A DNA stretch of 45,784 nucleotides, taken from NCBI GenBank assembly GCA_947090755.1, contig CAMUPF010000014.1:1-45784 (forward strand), read 5' to 3'. Positions 1-8,662 of this stretch are shown one piece after another (positions within the stretch are counted from its first letter, which is position 1; each line of letters begins with the position of its first letter). This DNA comes from an uncultured Candidatus Melainabacteria bacterium. Lineage in GTDB: Bacteria; Cyanobacteriota; Vampirovibrionia; Gastranaerophilales; Gastranaerophilaceae. Both the position numbers and the translations under genes were made by a program. Under the pieces are notes generated by a model. That model saw only the letters and a program-made list of their open reading frames with translations, was not told the DNA's origin and ran no database searches.

Positions 1-1
1 A

Positions 2-1093
2 CTGCGGAGTTATGCGAGAGTCGAGCGCGCGACGCGGAAGACCGCGCTCTTTCGCACTCTGCCGAGCAAAACAATTGAGTATTGTTTTGCGAGAGGCGGC
101 GCGAGCGTTGGCGTTTTACGCGAAGCGCAGTACCCACGTTACGCATTTACGATGGCAGAAATCCTGTTATCCCTCACAATCATCGGCGTAGTTGCGGCAA
201 TAACGCTTCCGTCACTGACCGGCAATATTAATGAACGCACATGGAACACCCAGCGCAAAGCGCTTTATGCAAGATTTTCGCAGGCGGTAGCTTTAATGCC
301 CTCGTTGAACGGTTACGGAACCCTTACTGAGGGTAACGATTCAACATCAGCCGAGGACAATGCGGCTGAAACCTTTGTGACGGAAGGACTTTCTAAAGTC
401 TTGAAGATTAACAATATCTGTGACGCTGACCACCTTGCGGATTGCGGTATTCCTAATCAGCTTACAACAATGAAAGGGGATGTTACCAGCGCGTTTCCAA
501 CCACTATGGGAATGCTCAATAGCGCAATAATAAATGTTTCCTGGAATGACTACAATGGAACCGGAATAGTTCACTCATATTCCCAGTTAAATACAAAAGC
601 CGCGGCTTTTGAAACTCAAAACGGCGAAAGTATTGCTGTTTATTATAATCCTAATTGTATGACGCAGTTGCCATCAGGCGTTTTGCCGTTCGCCCAGCAT
701 ATAATGTGTGCGAATTTTGTGTATGATTTGAACGGTAATAAAGGTCCTAATACTGTTGGCAAAGATATCGGTTTTATGACGGTGTTTAATTCTGTTGATC
801 CCGTTGTCGTTGCACCGGTTCCGCTTGCACGTGATGGTGCGAAAGTAGCCCAGTTTGACGCAACAGCGGAATGTAAAAAGATTGATATAGAAAGCCGGCT
901 TCCAAATAGAAACGAGATGTTCTCCGTTTTTATTAACCGTGAACTTGTCGGAATGAGGTCTGGTGTTTATTGGACTGCGCAGCTTTCAGTACTGGGGAAT
1001 GCACCTACCGCAGAATATGTTGATATAAGTAACGGTCATTCAGCAGGCTGTACCAGAACAATTCCTGAAAATGTCCGATGTGTAAAACGTTAA
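2..1093 (+). CDS. Prepilin-like protein 1, 5' end outside window
   Basis: Type IV pilin-like secreted protein. The reading frame is open from the window edge to the TAA at 1091-1093. The mature N terminus FTMAEILLSLTIIGVV begins at base 146: Phe+1, Glu+5 and a long hydrophobic helix, as in prepilins. The residue at -1 is Ala, not the usual Gly. The ATG at 152 lies inside the prepilin motif (FT-M-AE), so it cannot be the natural start. By analogy with copies at 12680, 38516 and 45720, the real start and a poly-G tract should lie upstream of the window. The ~49 codons before the motif are GC-rich, arginine-rich and look like a translated intergenic repeat. The middle carries VYDLNGNKGPNTVGKD, shared with the other copies. 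The C-terminal part (SRLPNRNEM, YW, terminal RCVKR) resembles DUF1566/Fib_succ_major-type lectin-like domains. Function as a surface pilin or pseudopilin is inferred. Confidence 0.85.
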   Translation: MRSYARVERATRKTALFRTLPSKTIEYCFARGGASVGVLREAQYPRYAFTMAEILLSLTIIGVVAAITLPSLTGNINERTWNTQRKALYARFSQAVALMPSLNGYGTLTEGNDSTSAEDNAAETFVTEGLSKVLKINNICDADHLADCGIPNQLTTMKGDVTSAFPTTMGMLNSAIINVSWNDYNGTGIVHSYSQLNTKAAAFETQNGESIAVYYNPNCMTQLPSGVLPFAQHIMCANFVYDLNGNKGPNTVGKDIGFMTVFNSVDPVVVAPVPLARDGAKVAQFDATAECKKIDIESRLPNRNEMFSVFINRELVGMRSGVYWTAQLSVLGNAPTAEYVDISNGHSAGCTRTIPENVRCVKR

Positions 1094-1096
1094 TCC

Positions 1097-1129
1097 AAGC
1101 CCGCGTAAGCGGGCTTTGTTAATTTTTGT
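1097..1129 (+). terminator. Rho-independent terminator after prepilin-like gene 1
   Basis: Perfect stem AAGCCCGC/GCGGGCTT (1097-1104, 1109-1116) with a GTAA loop, followed by a T-rich stretch. It starts four bases after the stop codon. Confidence 0.9.
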
Positions 1130-1165
1130 AAATTATTTGCTGGAGAATCAGCAAAAATAAAAATT

Positions 1166-1204
1166 GAGGGATTTTGTATGATTACAAAACTCCCTTTCTT
1201 TTAT
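1166..1204 (+). terminator. Second hairpin terminator
   Basis: Near-perfect stem AGGGA-TTTTGTA / TACAAAA-CTCCCT with a 4-nt loop, followed by TTTCTTTT. It lies about 50 bases after the previous terminator, with no gene between them. It may end a small unannotated transcript or act as back-up. Confidence 0.6.
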
Positions 1205-1258
1205 AGTACAAACTAGACTATAAATAATACCAATAACATAACCAAAATAACCAACCTT

Positions 1259-1284
1259 GACCCCGATCATAGGGGTCTTTTTTT
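1259..1284 (+). terminator. Third hairpin terminator
   Basis: Stem GACCCC/GGGGTC (1259-1264, 1272-1277) followed by seven T. No coding frame is visible between 1204 and 1259. The structured repeat at 1304 follows directly. Confidence 0.8.
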
Positions 1285-1303
1285 GCGGCTACGCCGATGT
1301 GAA

Positions 1304-1411
1304 GTGCCGGTGCAGACACACGTTAGTGTGGCTGGCAGGGCACGTAACATAATATCAGCGACGTTTCAAATTTAGCAACAGCGAAGCTGTTGATTTAAAT
1401 TTGTCAGGAGC
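1304..1411 (+). repeat. Structured ~108-nt intergenic element, copy A
   Basis: Two nested hairpin units. Unit 1: outer stem GTGCC/GGCAC (1304-1308, 1339-1343) around CACAC-GTTA-GTGTG (1317-1330). Unit 2: outer stem CAAATTTA/TAAATTTG (1367-1374, 1396-1403) around CAACAGC-GAA-GCTGTTG (1376-1392). The stretches AGCGACGTTTC (1357-1367) and GTCAGGAGC (1403-1411) are shared with copy B at 16655-16763 on the other strand, while the stem sequences differ but still pair. It could be a small structured RNA, a DNA-level repeat or a MITE-like element. I do not recognise a named family. Confidence 0.7.
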
Positions 1412-1490
1412 AGAAAGTGCTAATCAAGAGTGAATTAATTCCCTCTTGCAAAAGAAAATGTTCATGCTAGTATAATAAAGTAAACATTTC

Positions 1491-1563
<73 letters not shown>

Positions 1564-1564
<1 letters not shown>

Positions 1565-1603
1565 AATAAGGCAGGATAACTTTTGTTATCCTGCCTTATT
1601 TCT
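1564..1603 (+). terminator. tRNA-Arg terminator
   Basis: Perfect long stem AAATAAGGCAGGATAAC / GTTATCCTGCCTTATTT with a short T loop, ending in TTTCTT, directly after the tRNA. A diverged copy lies at 1747-1786. Confidence 0.85.
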
Positions 1604-1642
1604 TGTGATAGCGATGAGAAAGCCTTTTTTGCGTTCGAGCGG

Positions 1643-1731
1643 GAGCGAGCTGAGGGCGGAGGCTTGTCGGCAAAATAGCAAAGCTATTGCAGACGACAAC
1701 CGCAGACCCGTTAAACGCGAGCGACCAAGAC
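1643..1731 (+). repeat. GC-rich hairpin repeat, class 2, copy a
   Basis: Conserved flanks GAGCGAGCTGAGG (1643-1655) and CCGTTAAACGCGAGCGA (1708-1724) enclose a variable hairpin (TTGTC...GACAA around AATAGC-AAA-GCTATT). The reverse complement of 11445-11545 has the same flanks (GAACGAGCTGAGG, CCGTTACACGCGAGTGA) around an unrelated hairpin. No protein is encoded convincingly. Confidence 0.6.
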
Positions 1732-1786
1732 AATCGCATCCAGGGTAAATAAGACAGGATAAATTTGTTATCCTGTCTTATTTTGT
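1732..1786 (+). repeat. Direct repeat, copy 2, with duplicated terminator
   Basis: Exact copy of the last bases of tRNA-Arg (1732-1753), followed by the hairpin AAATAAGACAGGATAA / TTATCCTGTCTTATTT. Compared with the terminator at 1564 it carries a compensated base-pair change (GGC/GCC to GAC/GTC). No tRNA body precedes this copy. Offset from copy 1 is 183 bases. The remainder up to 1904 holds only the 5' region of the autotransporter gene. Confidence 0.8.
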
Positions 1787-1904
1787 ATATGTAATAAATT
1801 TGTAACATGCTTCCTATAAAAGGGGGATAACGCTTTACAATTTAATGTATTTCAGGTAAAATTCCACTATAATTTTCGATTATTAAAATAGGAATTAGTG
1901 TAGT

Positions 1905-4900
1905 ATGAATGGAATTTTTAAGAATACGCTTGCGATTGCAGGTTTATTGTCAATTATGACATTTTCAGCAGCCAGTGCTGATGACAGGCTGATTATGGAT
2001 AAAGACGTTACTCTTATTATCCGGAATTTCTCCGGAATTTCTACAAGTAACGCCGGTAATGGCGGTGCGATACTTAACAACGGGTATAATTTGAGTATAC
2101 TCGGAGGTTCTTTTAGTAATAATATTTTAGAAGCTGCCAATCAGGCGGTATTTGGCGGTGCTATTTATCAGGCCGGCGGAACTTTGACGATTGCGAACGG
2201 AGTTGTTTTTGATGGCAACAGGGTTCAGAGTGTTAGCCAGAGATATGAAGGCTGGGATGGTCAGGATGGCCCTGCGGGTGGCGCTATTTATATTAATGCG
2301 GTAAATGCTACTATCGGAAACGTTACTTTTAATAATAACCATGCGCTAAATTCTGTTAATGGCGATGAATCTAACGGCGGGGCGATGTTTATTCAAGGTG
2401 CGCCAAGCGTTGCAATGGGTAATGTCGTTTTCTCAAATAATTCTTCTGTAACCAGAGGCGGCGCGATTTATAACGGCGACAGTCTTGTTGATATTGAAAA
2501 AGGTGAATTTACCGGAAATACCTCCGGCTCCGGCGGTGCGGTATGGATGTATGATGTTACCGGAAACACCGTGTTGAATACCGGTAACGGTTCAAAATTT
2601 GATTCTAACCGTGCGACAAGCAGTCATGGCGGCGCAATCGCTAATTATAACGGTGTTGTTAATGTTGAGGCAAATAATACATTTAGTAACAACACAGCGG
2701 CTAATAACGGCGGTGCGATTTATAATGCCACTTATTATTCAGAAAGACCTGCTACCACAAACATTGCGGGCGGAACTTCTTTTACCGGAAACTCTGCGCA
2801 AAAGGGCGGTGCAATTTATAATTCAGGCCTTTTAAATCTGGATTCTACAGCAGGTGACATAACCTTTTCAGGCAATACTGCACAGCAGGGAAGTTCTGTT
2901 TATTTAGACGGAACGGCCGCTAAACTTACCTTAAAAGGCGACAGCAACAGCGTTATTTTTGAGGATGACGGCGCTATTGCAGGTAATGGTAGTGTTGAAA
3001 AAATCGGAAACGGCACTGTTTCATTCAAAAATAATACAAATGTTTCTGGATTTACCGGAAAATACACTCATAAGGGTGGGAAATTAGAGTTAAGTGACAG
3101 TTCAAAGATGTTTAATAACTATGAAATTCAAAATGGTGAATTTTATATTGTAAACGGCTCGTCAGCAACAATCAATGCTACAAATAAAGTTGTGGCTAAA
3201 GGTGTTGACATTACTGTTGGCGGTTCGTCAATTACAAGGGCCGGATCTGAAAATGCCGTTTTAAATCTTGATGGAGTCAGGATTGGTGATAACAATGTGT
3301 TAAATGTTCTTGGCGGCGGGCAGGTTAATGTCGCAAAAAATTCATCGCTGATTTTTGATAGCAATAATGCGTGGGAAGGTGATGTTAATAATGCCGGTTC
3401 AGTTGTTCTTGACGGATTTACGCATTCAACGGCGAGCGGCGGTGGAAACTATGTTCAGAACAGCGGGTCGCTGGCGTTAAATAATGGTTCTACCTTAACT
3501 CTTGGTAATGCAGAGAGTAAAATTACGAACGGCACTGTTTCAGTGGGTTCAGGCAATACGCTTAATGTAGAAGGCGGTTCTGTAATTTCAGGCGGCCAGA
3601 CAAATGTGGGCGGTGCTTTGAATGTCGGGAATAACGGCGCAATTACCGGCGGAACTACCACTGTTCAGAATGGCGGCAATTTGTCTGTAAATTCTGGTGG
3701 CTCAATATCTGGCGGGACAACATCCGTTCAGAACGGAGGCAACCTGAATGTTAATGCAGGCGGCGCTATTAACGGAAATGCAAATACAACAATTCAATCA
3801 GGCGGTACGCTTACTGTTAACGGCGGTACGATTAATTCTACCGGTAAAACTGATATCCGGACCGGTTCATCTCTGGTAATGCAAAATAATGGTAATGTTA
3901 CTTTGCACAAAGGTGATAACTGGAGCGGTTCGATTACCAATAACGGTAGTACTTTGACATTAAATAATCTCAGTCATAATACATCAAATGGTGCTTATAC
4001 CCAGTCAGGCGGTACATTAAATCTTGATAACAATTCTTCGTTATCACTTGACGGAAACGGTTCTATTACTGACGGTATAATTAATGTAACGGATTCATCA
4101 TTTATTCTTGATAATGGCGGCACCGTAACCGGCGGTACTATTAATATGGGCGACGGGTCTATCTTTGATATGAAAGAAGGCGGCGTTATGAGCGGCGGTA
4201 AAGTTGAATTTACCGGTGAAAACACTACTATTAATGTTAATGGTACGGTTATTGCGGACGCAGTTTTTGATATTACAAACGGAAAAGTCGCTATAGGTCA
4301 AACCGGTAATTTGACGGTTAATAGCGGAAGTACAACCGGAGATTTATGGGATTCAAACGCTTCGGTAGAACTTAACGGCGGTACATTTAATTTTGAAGGT
4401 ACCAAAAACGGCGGTAACGGAACATTTATCGGGAACTCCGGAATATTAAATGTTGCCGGCGGTTCTCAAGGGCTGGTTATCGGTGAAGGCGGATTGATTT
4501 CCAACAATGTAAATACAACGATTAATAACGGTTCATTGCTTGATATCTCGGGTGGTGATGTTTCATTAAACAGCAGTTCTGTTTGGAACGGTAATGTTAA
4601 TATTTCTAACGGAAATCTTAATTTGAACAATGCTTCTAAGGCTGCAACGGGTCAGTATGTTCAAACCGGCGGTACTACAAACCTTGTCGGTAACCTTGAT
4701 TTGAATAACGCGAATGATTCTGTGACCGGCGGAACGTTAAATATCGGTTCTGCGTCTGATGTTGGTGCTATAAATATGTCTAATGGTGTAATCGGTTCTG
4801 ATGCGGCCTTGAATATTGCAGGTCAGGGTGCGTTAAATATCAGCGGCGGTGAGGCGACATTGAACGGTACCGGTGACGGGGCAGATAGCTGGGCAGGCAC

Positions 4901-7900
4901 TGTTGATTTGACCGGCGGAACGTTAAACCTTAACGGAATCCAAAATGATAACGGCAAGCTTCTTGCATCCGGCGGTGCGTTGAATGTTACCGGCAGTGAA
5001 TTAACACTTGCTAACGGAAGTAATATTACATCAGGCAGTGCGTTGAATCTTGCGGGTGACAGTATACTGAATGTTACTAACAATGGAAGTCTTGCACTTG
5101 GTACCGATTCTGTCTGGGCCGGTGCTGTAAACCTCAATAATGGTGGTATATTCACTTTTGAAGGCACAAAAGACGGAACACAGGGCGCATTCAATGGTCA
5201 AGGAGGAAATCTTGTTATTTCCGGAGGTTCACAAAATTTTGTAGTCGCAGAAGGTAGTTTAATCTCTGACGCTGTAAATACGACAATCAACGGTGGTTCA
5301 GTTCTTGATATTACAGGTGGTGACGTTGCGTTAAATAACAACACCGTTTGGAACGGAGATGTAAATATTTCATCAGGTAACTTAGCGTTAAATAATGCGT
5401 CTAAAAATTCCGGCGGTAAATTTAACCAGACCGGCGGAACATCAACTGTTACAGGAAACTTTGCACTGAATAACACTGACGATTCAGTAACGGGCGGAAC
5501 TTTCAATATAGGTGCGGAAGGTAGAAACGGCACGGTTAATCAATCAGCCGGAACAATTGCTTCAGATGCAATTGTTAATATTGCAGATTCCGGAACATTA
5601 AACATCACCGGCGGTCAAACTTCTTTGACAGGTACCGGCGATGCGGCTGATAACTGGGCCGGAACAATCGGTCTTGCACAAAGCGGTGTTTTAAACCTTA
5701 ATGAAATAACTTCTAACGGTAAATTGATGGCTCAGGGCGGAATTCTTAATATTACCGGCTCTGAACTTACAATTGCAGATGGCAGCCTTATTGCAAAAGA
5801 CGCTGATGTGGCGTTTTCTGCCGATAGTATTTTAAATGTTGGTAACAACGGAGGTGTTGCATTCGATAAAGACAGCGAGTGGGCAGGTACTGTTAATCTT
5901 AAAGGTGGTGCCCTTGATTTCGCCGCGCAGTCAAACGGTGCATTGCACGCTGAGTCCGGTAGATTTACTTCTTCTGCCGACAGTATTCTGAATATTGCAG
6001 GCGGAAGTTATATTGAAAACGCTGTTAATACGAATATTCAAGGATTGTTGAATATTTCCGGAACCTCCGCGGAGGATACAGGCAGAGTTGCTCTCAATGA
6101 CGGGGACACTTTGCTTGGCAATACGAATATTAATGATTTTGGTATTCTTGATATAGGCGACAATGTAAATATGGGCGGAAGCGGCCAGAAAATTACATTC
6201 GGCGGTGCTGATTCTACAATGAACCTTGTTGGCAATAATAATCTTGACCTTAAAGCTGAACTTGTCGGCGCGAATGGCCAAATTAATAAAGAAGGCTCCG
6301 GTGACGTAATTTTCTCCGGCGGAACAAGTAATTTCACCGGCAACATGCTAGTTGATAACTCCGGTAACCTGACTTTTGTTGACGCTGACGGCTTTGGCGG
6401 CAACCTTGAATTCGGAAATATTGACGGCAAAAAAATAGGTATTTTCGCTGATAAGATTCAAGGCGCAATTAATCAGGATAAAAATGCCGAAATTACTTAT
6501 TCAACATATCGCGATATTGATTTGTTCTTTAATGATAAAGTACAGGTTTCTGACGGAAAACTTATTGCACTTTCCCACGCCGGAAATGACATAGTGTTCA
6601 ACGAACTTGTAGAAGTTACAAATGGTGCTTCTTTCCTTGCTCAGAGCGGTCGTGACATCGAAGTGAACACAAACCTTTCGGCTGCCGGCTCTGCTGATGG
6701 TAAAAGGGCTTATGTGGGCTTAATCGGAAACAGCGTTGCAACAAAAGATATTACTGCTGATAATACTTTGATTTTTGCAAATGCTCAAAAAGCTGTGTTT
6801 GAAAACCTGAATCTTAATAATTCAACATTGCAAATGGCACAGAACGGATTCCGCGCTGATAGCATTTCGCTTGCCGGAAATTCTGATGTGCTTATGATGA
6901 ATGGAACTCTAAACGACGCGAATGCTGATTATATTACCCTTGCAGATGGCGCGACAGGTAACTTCTCAATTGATATTTCGCCTAGAGATTGGAAATCCGA
7001 CAGGATTCTTGCAGGCGCCATTACCGCTGATGGTAAAGGAACATTGAATATCAGTGATTTCCAATTCATAAATAAATGTCCGATTGACAAAAATGTTCCA
7101 ATTACGGTATTCAATACTTCAAATCCGGGCTATGAAAACATAATGTTCACTGCAACGAATAAAGAAGTATTTACCCCTATCGGTTATTACGGTTTATTCC
7201 CTACAGGTGCCGGAAACGGAACATTCAGAGCGTCATTGACAAGATACAATCCGCAGGTGTTTAGAGGACAGGTCGCAACAATCGCCAGCTGGCAAAACCA
7301 GCTTGTCGTGAACAATATTCTGTTTGATCACGTTCAAGAAATCAACATGCAATATCTTTCACAGTCCAACCCTAACAAATACGCTGCGGCTTATCCGCAA
7401 TTCGCACCGTATCAATATAATAAAAAAGACGGCAGTCTTTGGGTAAAACCTTTCGGTGTAGTTGAACGCATGGGGATGACTCAGGGCTTAAACGTAAACA
7501 ACACTTACTGGGGTGCATTAATCGGTGCGGACTTCCCTGCGCTTGATTTGAAAAAAGGCTGGACAATGCTTCCAACCGCATATATCGGCTATACCGGCGG
7601 TCACCAATCATTTAATGGTGTTGGTATGACCCAAAACGGAGGTCAGGCAGGTGCTATGGCAACCTTTATGAAAAATGAATTTATTGGTTCCATCCTTGCT
7701 TATGGCGGCGGTTTCACAAATAATATGGATGTTGCAGGATTTACCGACAATACAGGAAACTGGTTTGCGGGTACAGCGGCAAAAGCGGCATACAATTTCC
7801 ATCCTTCAAAACACTTTATTATCCAACCGACATTCTTGGCATCATACAATTACTACGGTCAACAAAATTGGCATACAAACTTCGGTGATATGAGTATGCG

Positions 7901-8198
7901 TGCGGATATGATGCACGGGGTTAACGTTGCACCAGGAATTAACTTTATTTACGGACGCGAAACATGGAGTGTTTACGCTACAATCCAATACTTCTATAAC
8001 ATTCTGGGTTACGCCGGCGGCCGTGCAGGTAATGATGTATGGCTTCCGCACGTCAGAATGCGCCACGGCTTCTTGCAATATGGTATAGGGGCTACAAAAA
8101 CTTGGAAAGACAGATTCAGTGCATACTTCCAGTTCATTATCAGAAATGGTGGAAGAACAGGGGTCGGCTTCCAGGGTGGTCTAAACTTCAAGTTATAA
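1905..8198 (+). CDS. Giant autotransporter adhesin (type V secretion)
   Basis: A 2097-aa protein. Residues 1-25 form a Sec signal peptide ending in ASA, with cleavage before DD. Residues ~40-340 contain repeated GGAIYN and F-NN motifs typical of the polymorphic outer-membrane/pectin-lyase-like beta-helix. Residues ~340-1750 are long G/N/T/S-rich beta-helix repeats. Residues ~1840-2097 (GSLWVKPFG onward) are rich in alternating aromatic strands and end in GGLNFKL, consistent with an autotransporter beta-barrel. The passenger would be exported through that barrel and displayed outside the cell. Start ATG 1905 has AGGA 11 bases upstream. The gene stands alone between tRNA-Arg and a strong terminator. 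Many antisense frames inside it are by-products of the repeats. Ligand unknown. Confidence 0.9.
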   Translation: MNGIFKNTLAIAGLLSIMTFSAASADDRLIMDKDVTLIIRNFSGISTSNAGNGGAILNNGYNLSILGGSFSNNILEAANQAVFGGAIYQAGGTLTIANGVVFDGNRVQSVSQRYEGWDGQDGPAGGAIYINAVNATIGNVTFNNNHALNSVNGDESNGGAMFIQGAPSVAMGNVVFSNNSSVTRGGAIYNGDSLVDIEKGEFTGNTSGSGGAVWMYDVTGNTVLNTGNGSKFDSNRATSSHGGAIANYNGVVNVEANNTFSNNTAANNGGAIYNATYYSERPATTNIAGGTSFTGNSAQKGGAIYNSGLLNLDSTAGDITFSGNTAQQGSSVYLDGTAAKLTLKGDSNSVIFEDDGAIAGNGSVEKIGNGTVSFKNNTNVSGFTGKYTHKGGKLELSDSSKMFNNYEIQNGEFYIVNGSSATINATNKVVAKGVDITVGGSSITRAGSENAVLNLDGVRIGDNNVLNVLGGGQVNVAKNSSLIFDSNNAWEGDVNNAGSVVLDGFTHSTASGGGNYVQNSGSLALNNGSTLTLGNAESKITNGTVSVGSGNTLNVEGGSVISGGQTNVGGALNVGNNGAITGGTTTVQNGGNLSVNSGGSISGGTTSVQNGGNLNVNAGGAINGNANTTIQSGGTLTVNGGTINSTGKTDIRTGSSLVMQNNGNVTLHKGDNWSGSITNNGSTLTLNNLSHNTSNGAYTQSGGTLNLDNNSSLSLDGNGSITDGIINVTDSSFILDNGGTVTGGTINMGDGSIFDMKEGGVMSGGKVEFTGENTTINVNGTVIADAVFDITNGKVAIGQTGNLTVNSGSTTGDLWDSNASVELNGGTFNFEGTKNGGNGTFIGNSGILNVAGGSQGLVIGEGGLISNNVNTTINNGSLLDISGGDVSLNSSSVWNGNVNISNGNLNLNNASKAATGQYVQTGGTTNLVGNLDLNNANDSVTGGTLNIGSASDVGAINMSNGVIGSDAALNIAGQGALNISGGEATLNGTGDGADSWAGTVDLTGGTLNLNGIQNDNGKLLASGGALNVTGSELTLANGSNITSGSALNLAGDSILNVTNNGSLALGTDSVWAGAVNLNNGGIFTFEGTKDGTQGAFNGQGGNLVISGGSQNFVVAEGSLISDAVNTTINGGSVLDITGGDVALNNNTVWNGDVNISSGNLALNNASKNSGGKFNQTGGTSTVTGNFALNNTDDSVTGGTFNIGAEGRNGTVNQSAGTIASDAIVNIADSGTLNITGGQTSLTGTGDAADNWAGTIGLAQSGVLNLNEITSNGKLMAQGGILNITGSELTIADGSLIAKDADVAFSADSILNVGNNGGVAFDKDSEWAGTVNLKGGALDFAAQSNGALHAESGRFTSSADSILNIAGGSYIENAVNTNIQGLLNISGTSAEDTGRVALNDGDTLLGNTNINDFGILDIGDNVNMGGSGQKITFGGADSTMNLVGNNNLDLKAELVGANGQINKEGSGDVIFSGGTSNFTGNMLVDNSGNLTFVDADGFGGNLEFGNIDGKKIGIFADKIQGAINQDKNAEITYSTYRDIDLFFNDKVQVSDGKLIALSHAGNDIVFNELVEVTNGASFLAQSGRDIEVNTNLSAAGSADGKRAYVGLIGNSVATKDITADNTLIFANAQKAVFENLNLNNSTLQMAQNGFRADSISLAGNSDVLMMNGTLNDANADYITLADGATGNFSIDISPRDWKSDRILAGAITADGKGTLNISDFQFINKCPIDKNVPITVFNTSNPGYENIMFTATNKEVFTPIGYYGLFPTGAGNGTFRASLTRYNPQVFRGQVATIASWQNQLVVNNILFDHVQEINMQYLSQSNPNKYAAAYPQFAPYQYNKKDGSLWVKPFGVVERMGMTQGLNVNNTYWGALIGADFPALDLKKGWTMLPTAYIGYTGGHQSFNGVGMTQNGGQAGAMATFMKNEFIGSILAYGGGFTNNMDVAGFTDNTGNWFAGTAAKAAYNFHPSKHFIIQPTFLASYNYYGQQNWHTNFGDMSMRADMMHGVNVAPGINFIYGRETWSVYATIQYFYNILGYAGGRAGNDVWLPHVRMRHGFLQYGIGATKTWKDRFSAYFQFIIRNGGRTGVGFQGGLNFKL
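4395..5924 (+). repeat. Tandem ~255-residue repeats inside the autotransporter
   Basis: The passenger contains two aligned copies of a ~765-bp unit. FEGTK, NTTIN-GS-LDI-GGDV, VWNG-VNIS and DDSVTGG recur in the same order: EGTK is encoded at 4395 and again at 5160. A third, shortened copy follows (WAGTVNLKGG, then NAVNTNIQ). The copies are diverged at DNA level, so the duplication is not recent. Confidence 0.75.
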
Positions 8199-8204
8199 TA
8201 AACC

Positions 8205-8234
8205 AAAAGAGGCAATCGAAAGATTGCCTCTTTT
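8205..8234. terminator. Bidirectional terminator
   Basis: Perfect stem AAAAGAGGCAATC / GATTGCCTCTTTT with a 4-nt loop, A-run on one side and T-run on the other. It serves the autotransporter on the + strand and the convergent gene ending at 8239 on the - strand. Confidence 0.9.
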
Positions 8235-8238
8235 AAAA

Positions 8239-8580
8239 TTATTTTCTTTCTGTGATTGAATCAATAATCAGGCCGAGGAATGATAGGACCAGCGAACCTA
8301 AGAGAGCGCTAAGGAACCCGTCAATATGCACCCCCGGTGCGAAGTGACCTGCGAGTATGAATAAAAGCGCATTGATGATAATTCCGAATAACCCGAGTGT
8401 TAAGAGGTTTATCGGCAGTGTAATGATTGTTACCAGAGGGCGGATAAATATGTTAATTAAAGCCATAATTACGCAGATTAACATTGCGCTTTGAATATTA
8501 GCGACATCAATCCCCGGTACAATCCAACCAACAAGCATTACTGCAAGAGTGTAGAGAATCCATCGTAAAAGTAGTATCAT
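8239..8580 (-). CDS. Phage-holin-family-4 (YvlD-like) membrane protein
   Basis: A 113-aa protein that is almost entirely hydrophobic, with about four membrane spans (residues ~4-20, 30-48, 55-80, 88-108). The IRP-V..ITLPIN-LTLGLF signature is typical of the YvlD/holin-4 superfamily. Members are chromosomal in many bacteria and their function is largely unknown; the holin name is historical. Nothing nearby is phage-like. It ends against the shared terminator with the autotransporter gene. The family call is from motif recognition. Confidence 0.8.
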   Translation of the reverse strand: MILLLRWILYTLAVMLVGWIVPGIDVANIQSAMLICVIMALINIFIRPLVTIITLPINLLTLGLFGIIINALLFILAGHFAPGVHIDGFLSALLGSLVLSFLGLIIDSITERK

Positions 8581-8662
8581 AATTTTCCCTTTCTGTTTAT
8601 TTTATGAATAACAGATTTTCAAGGGAAAATCGATACCCTTACGGGTTATTTTTTAGAATAAT

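Noticed and set aside
1304-1411. Structured element as a second tRNA or tmRNA piece
   Set aside because: Two stacked hairpins without anticodon or T-arm consensus; the conserved stretches do not match tRNA, tmRNA, RNase P or SRP signatures.
4823-6430. Long Pro/Val-rich antisense frames inside the autotransporter gene
   Set aside because: Their composition is the mirror of the Gly/Asn/Thr repeat codons on the plus strand; no ribosome sites or promoters.
8239-8580. Prophage remnant based on the holin-family name
   Set aside because: Proteins of this family are widespread chromosomal membrane proteins and no other phage gene is nearby.
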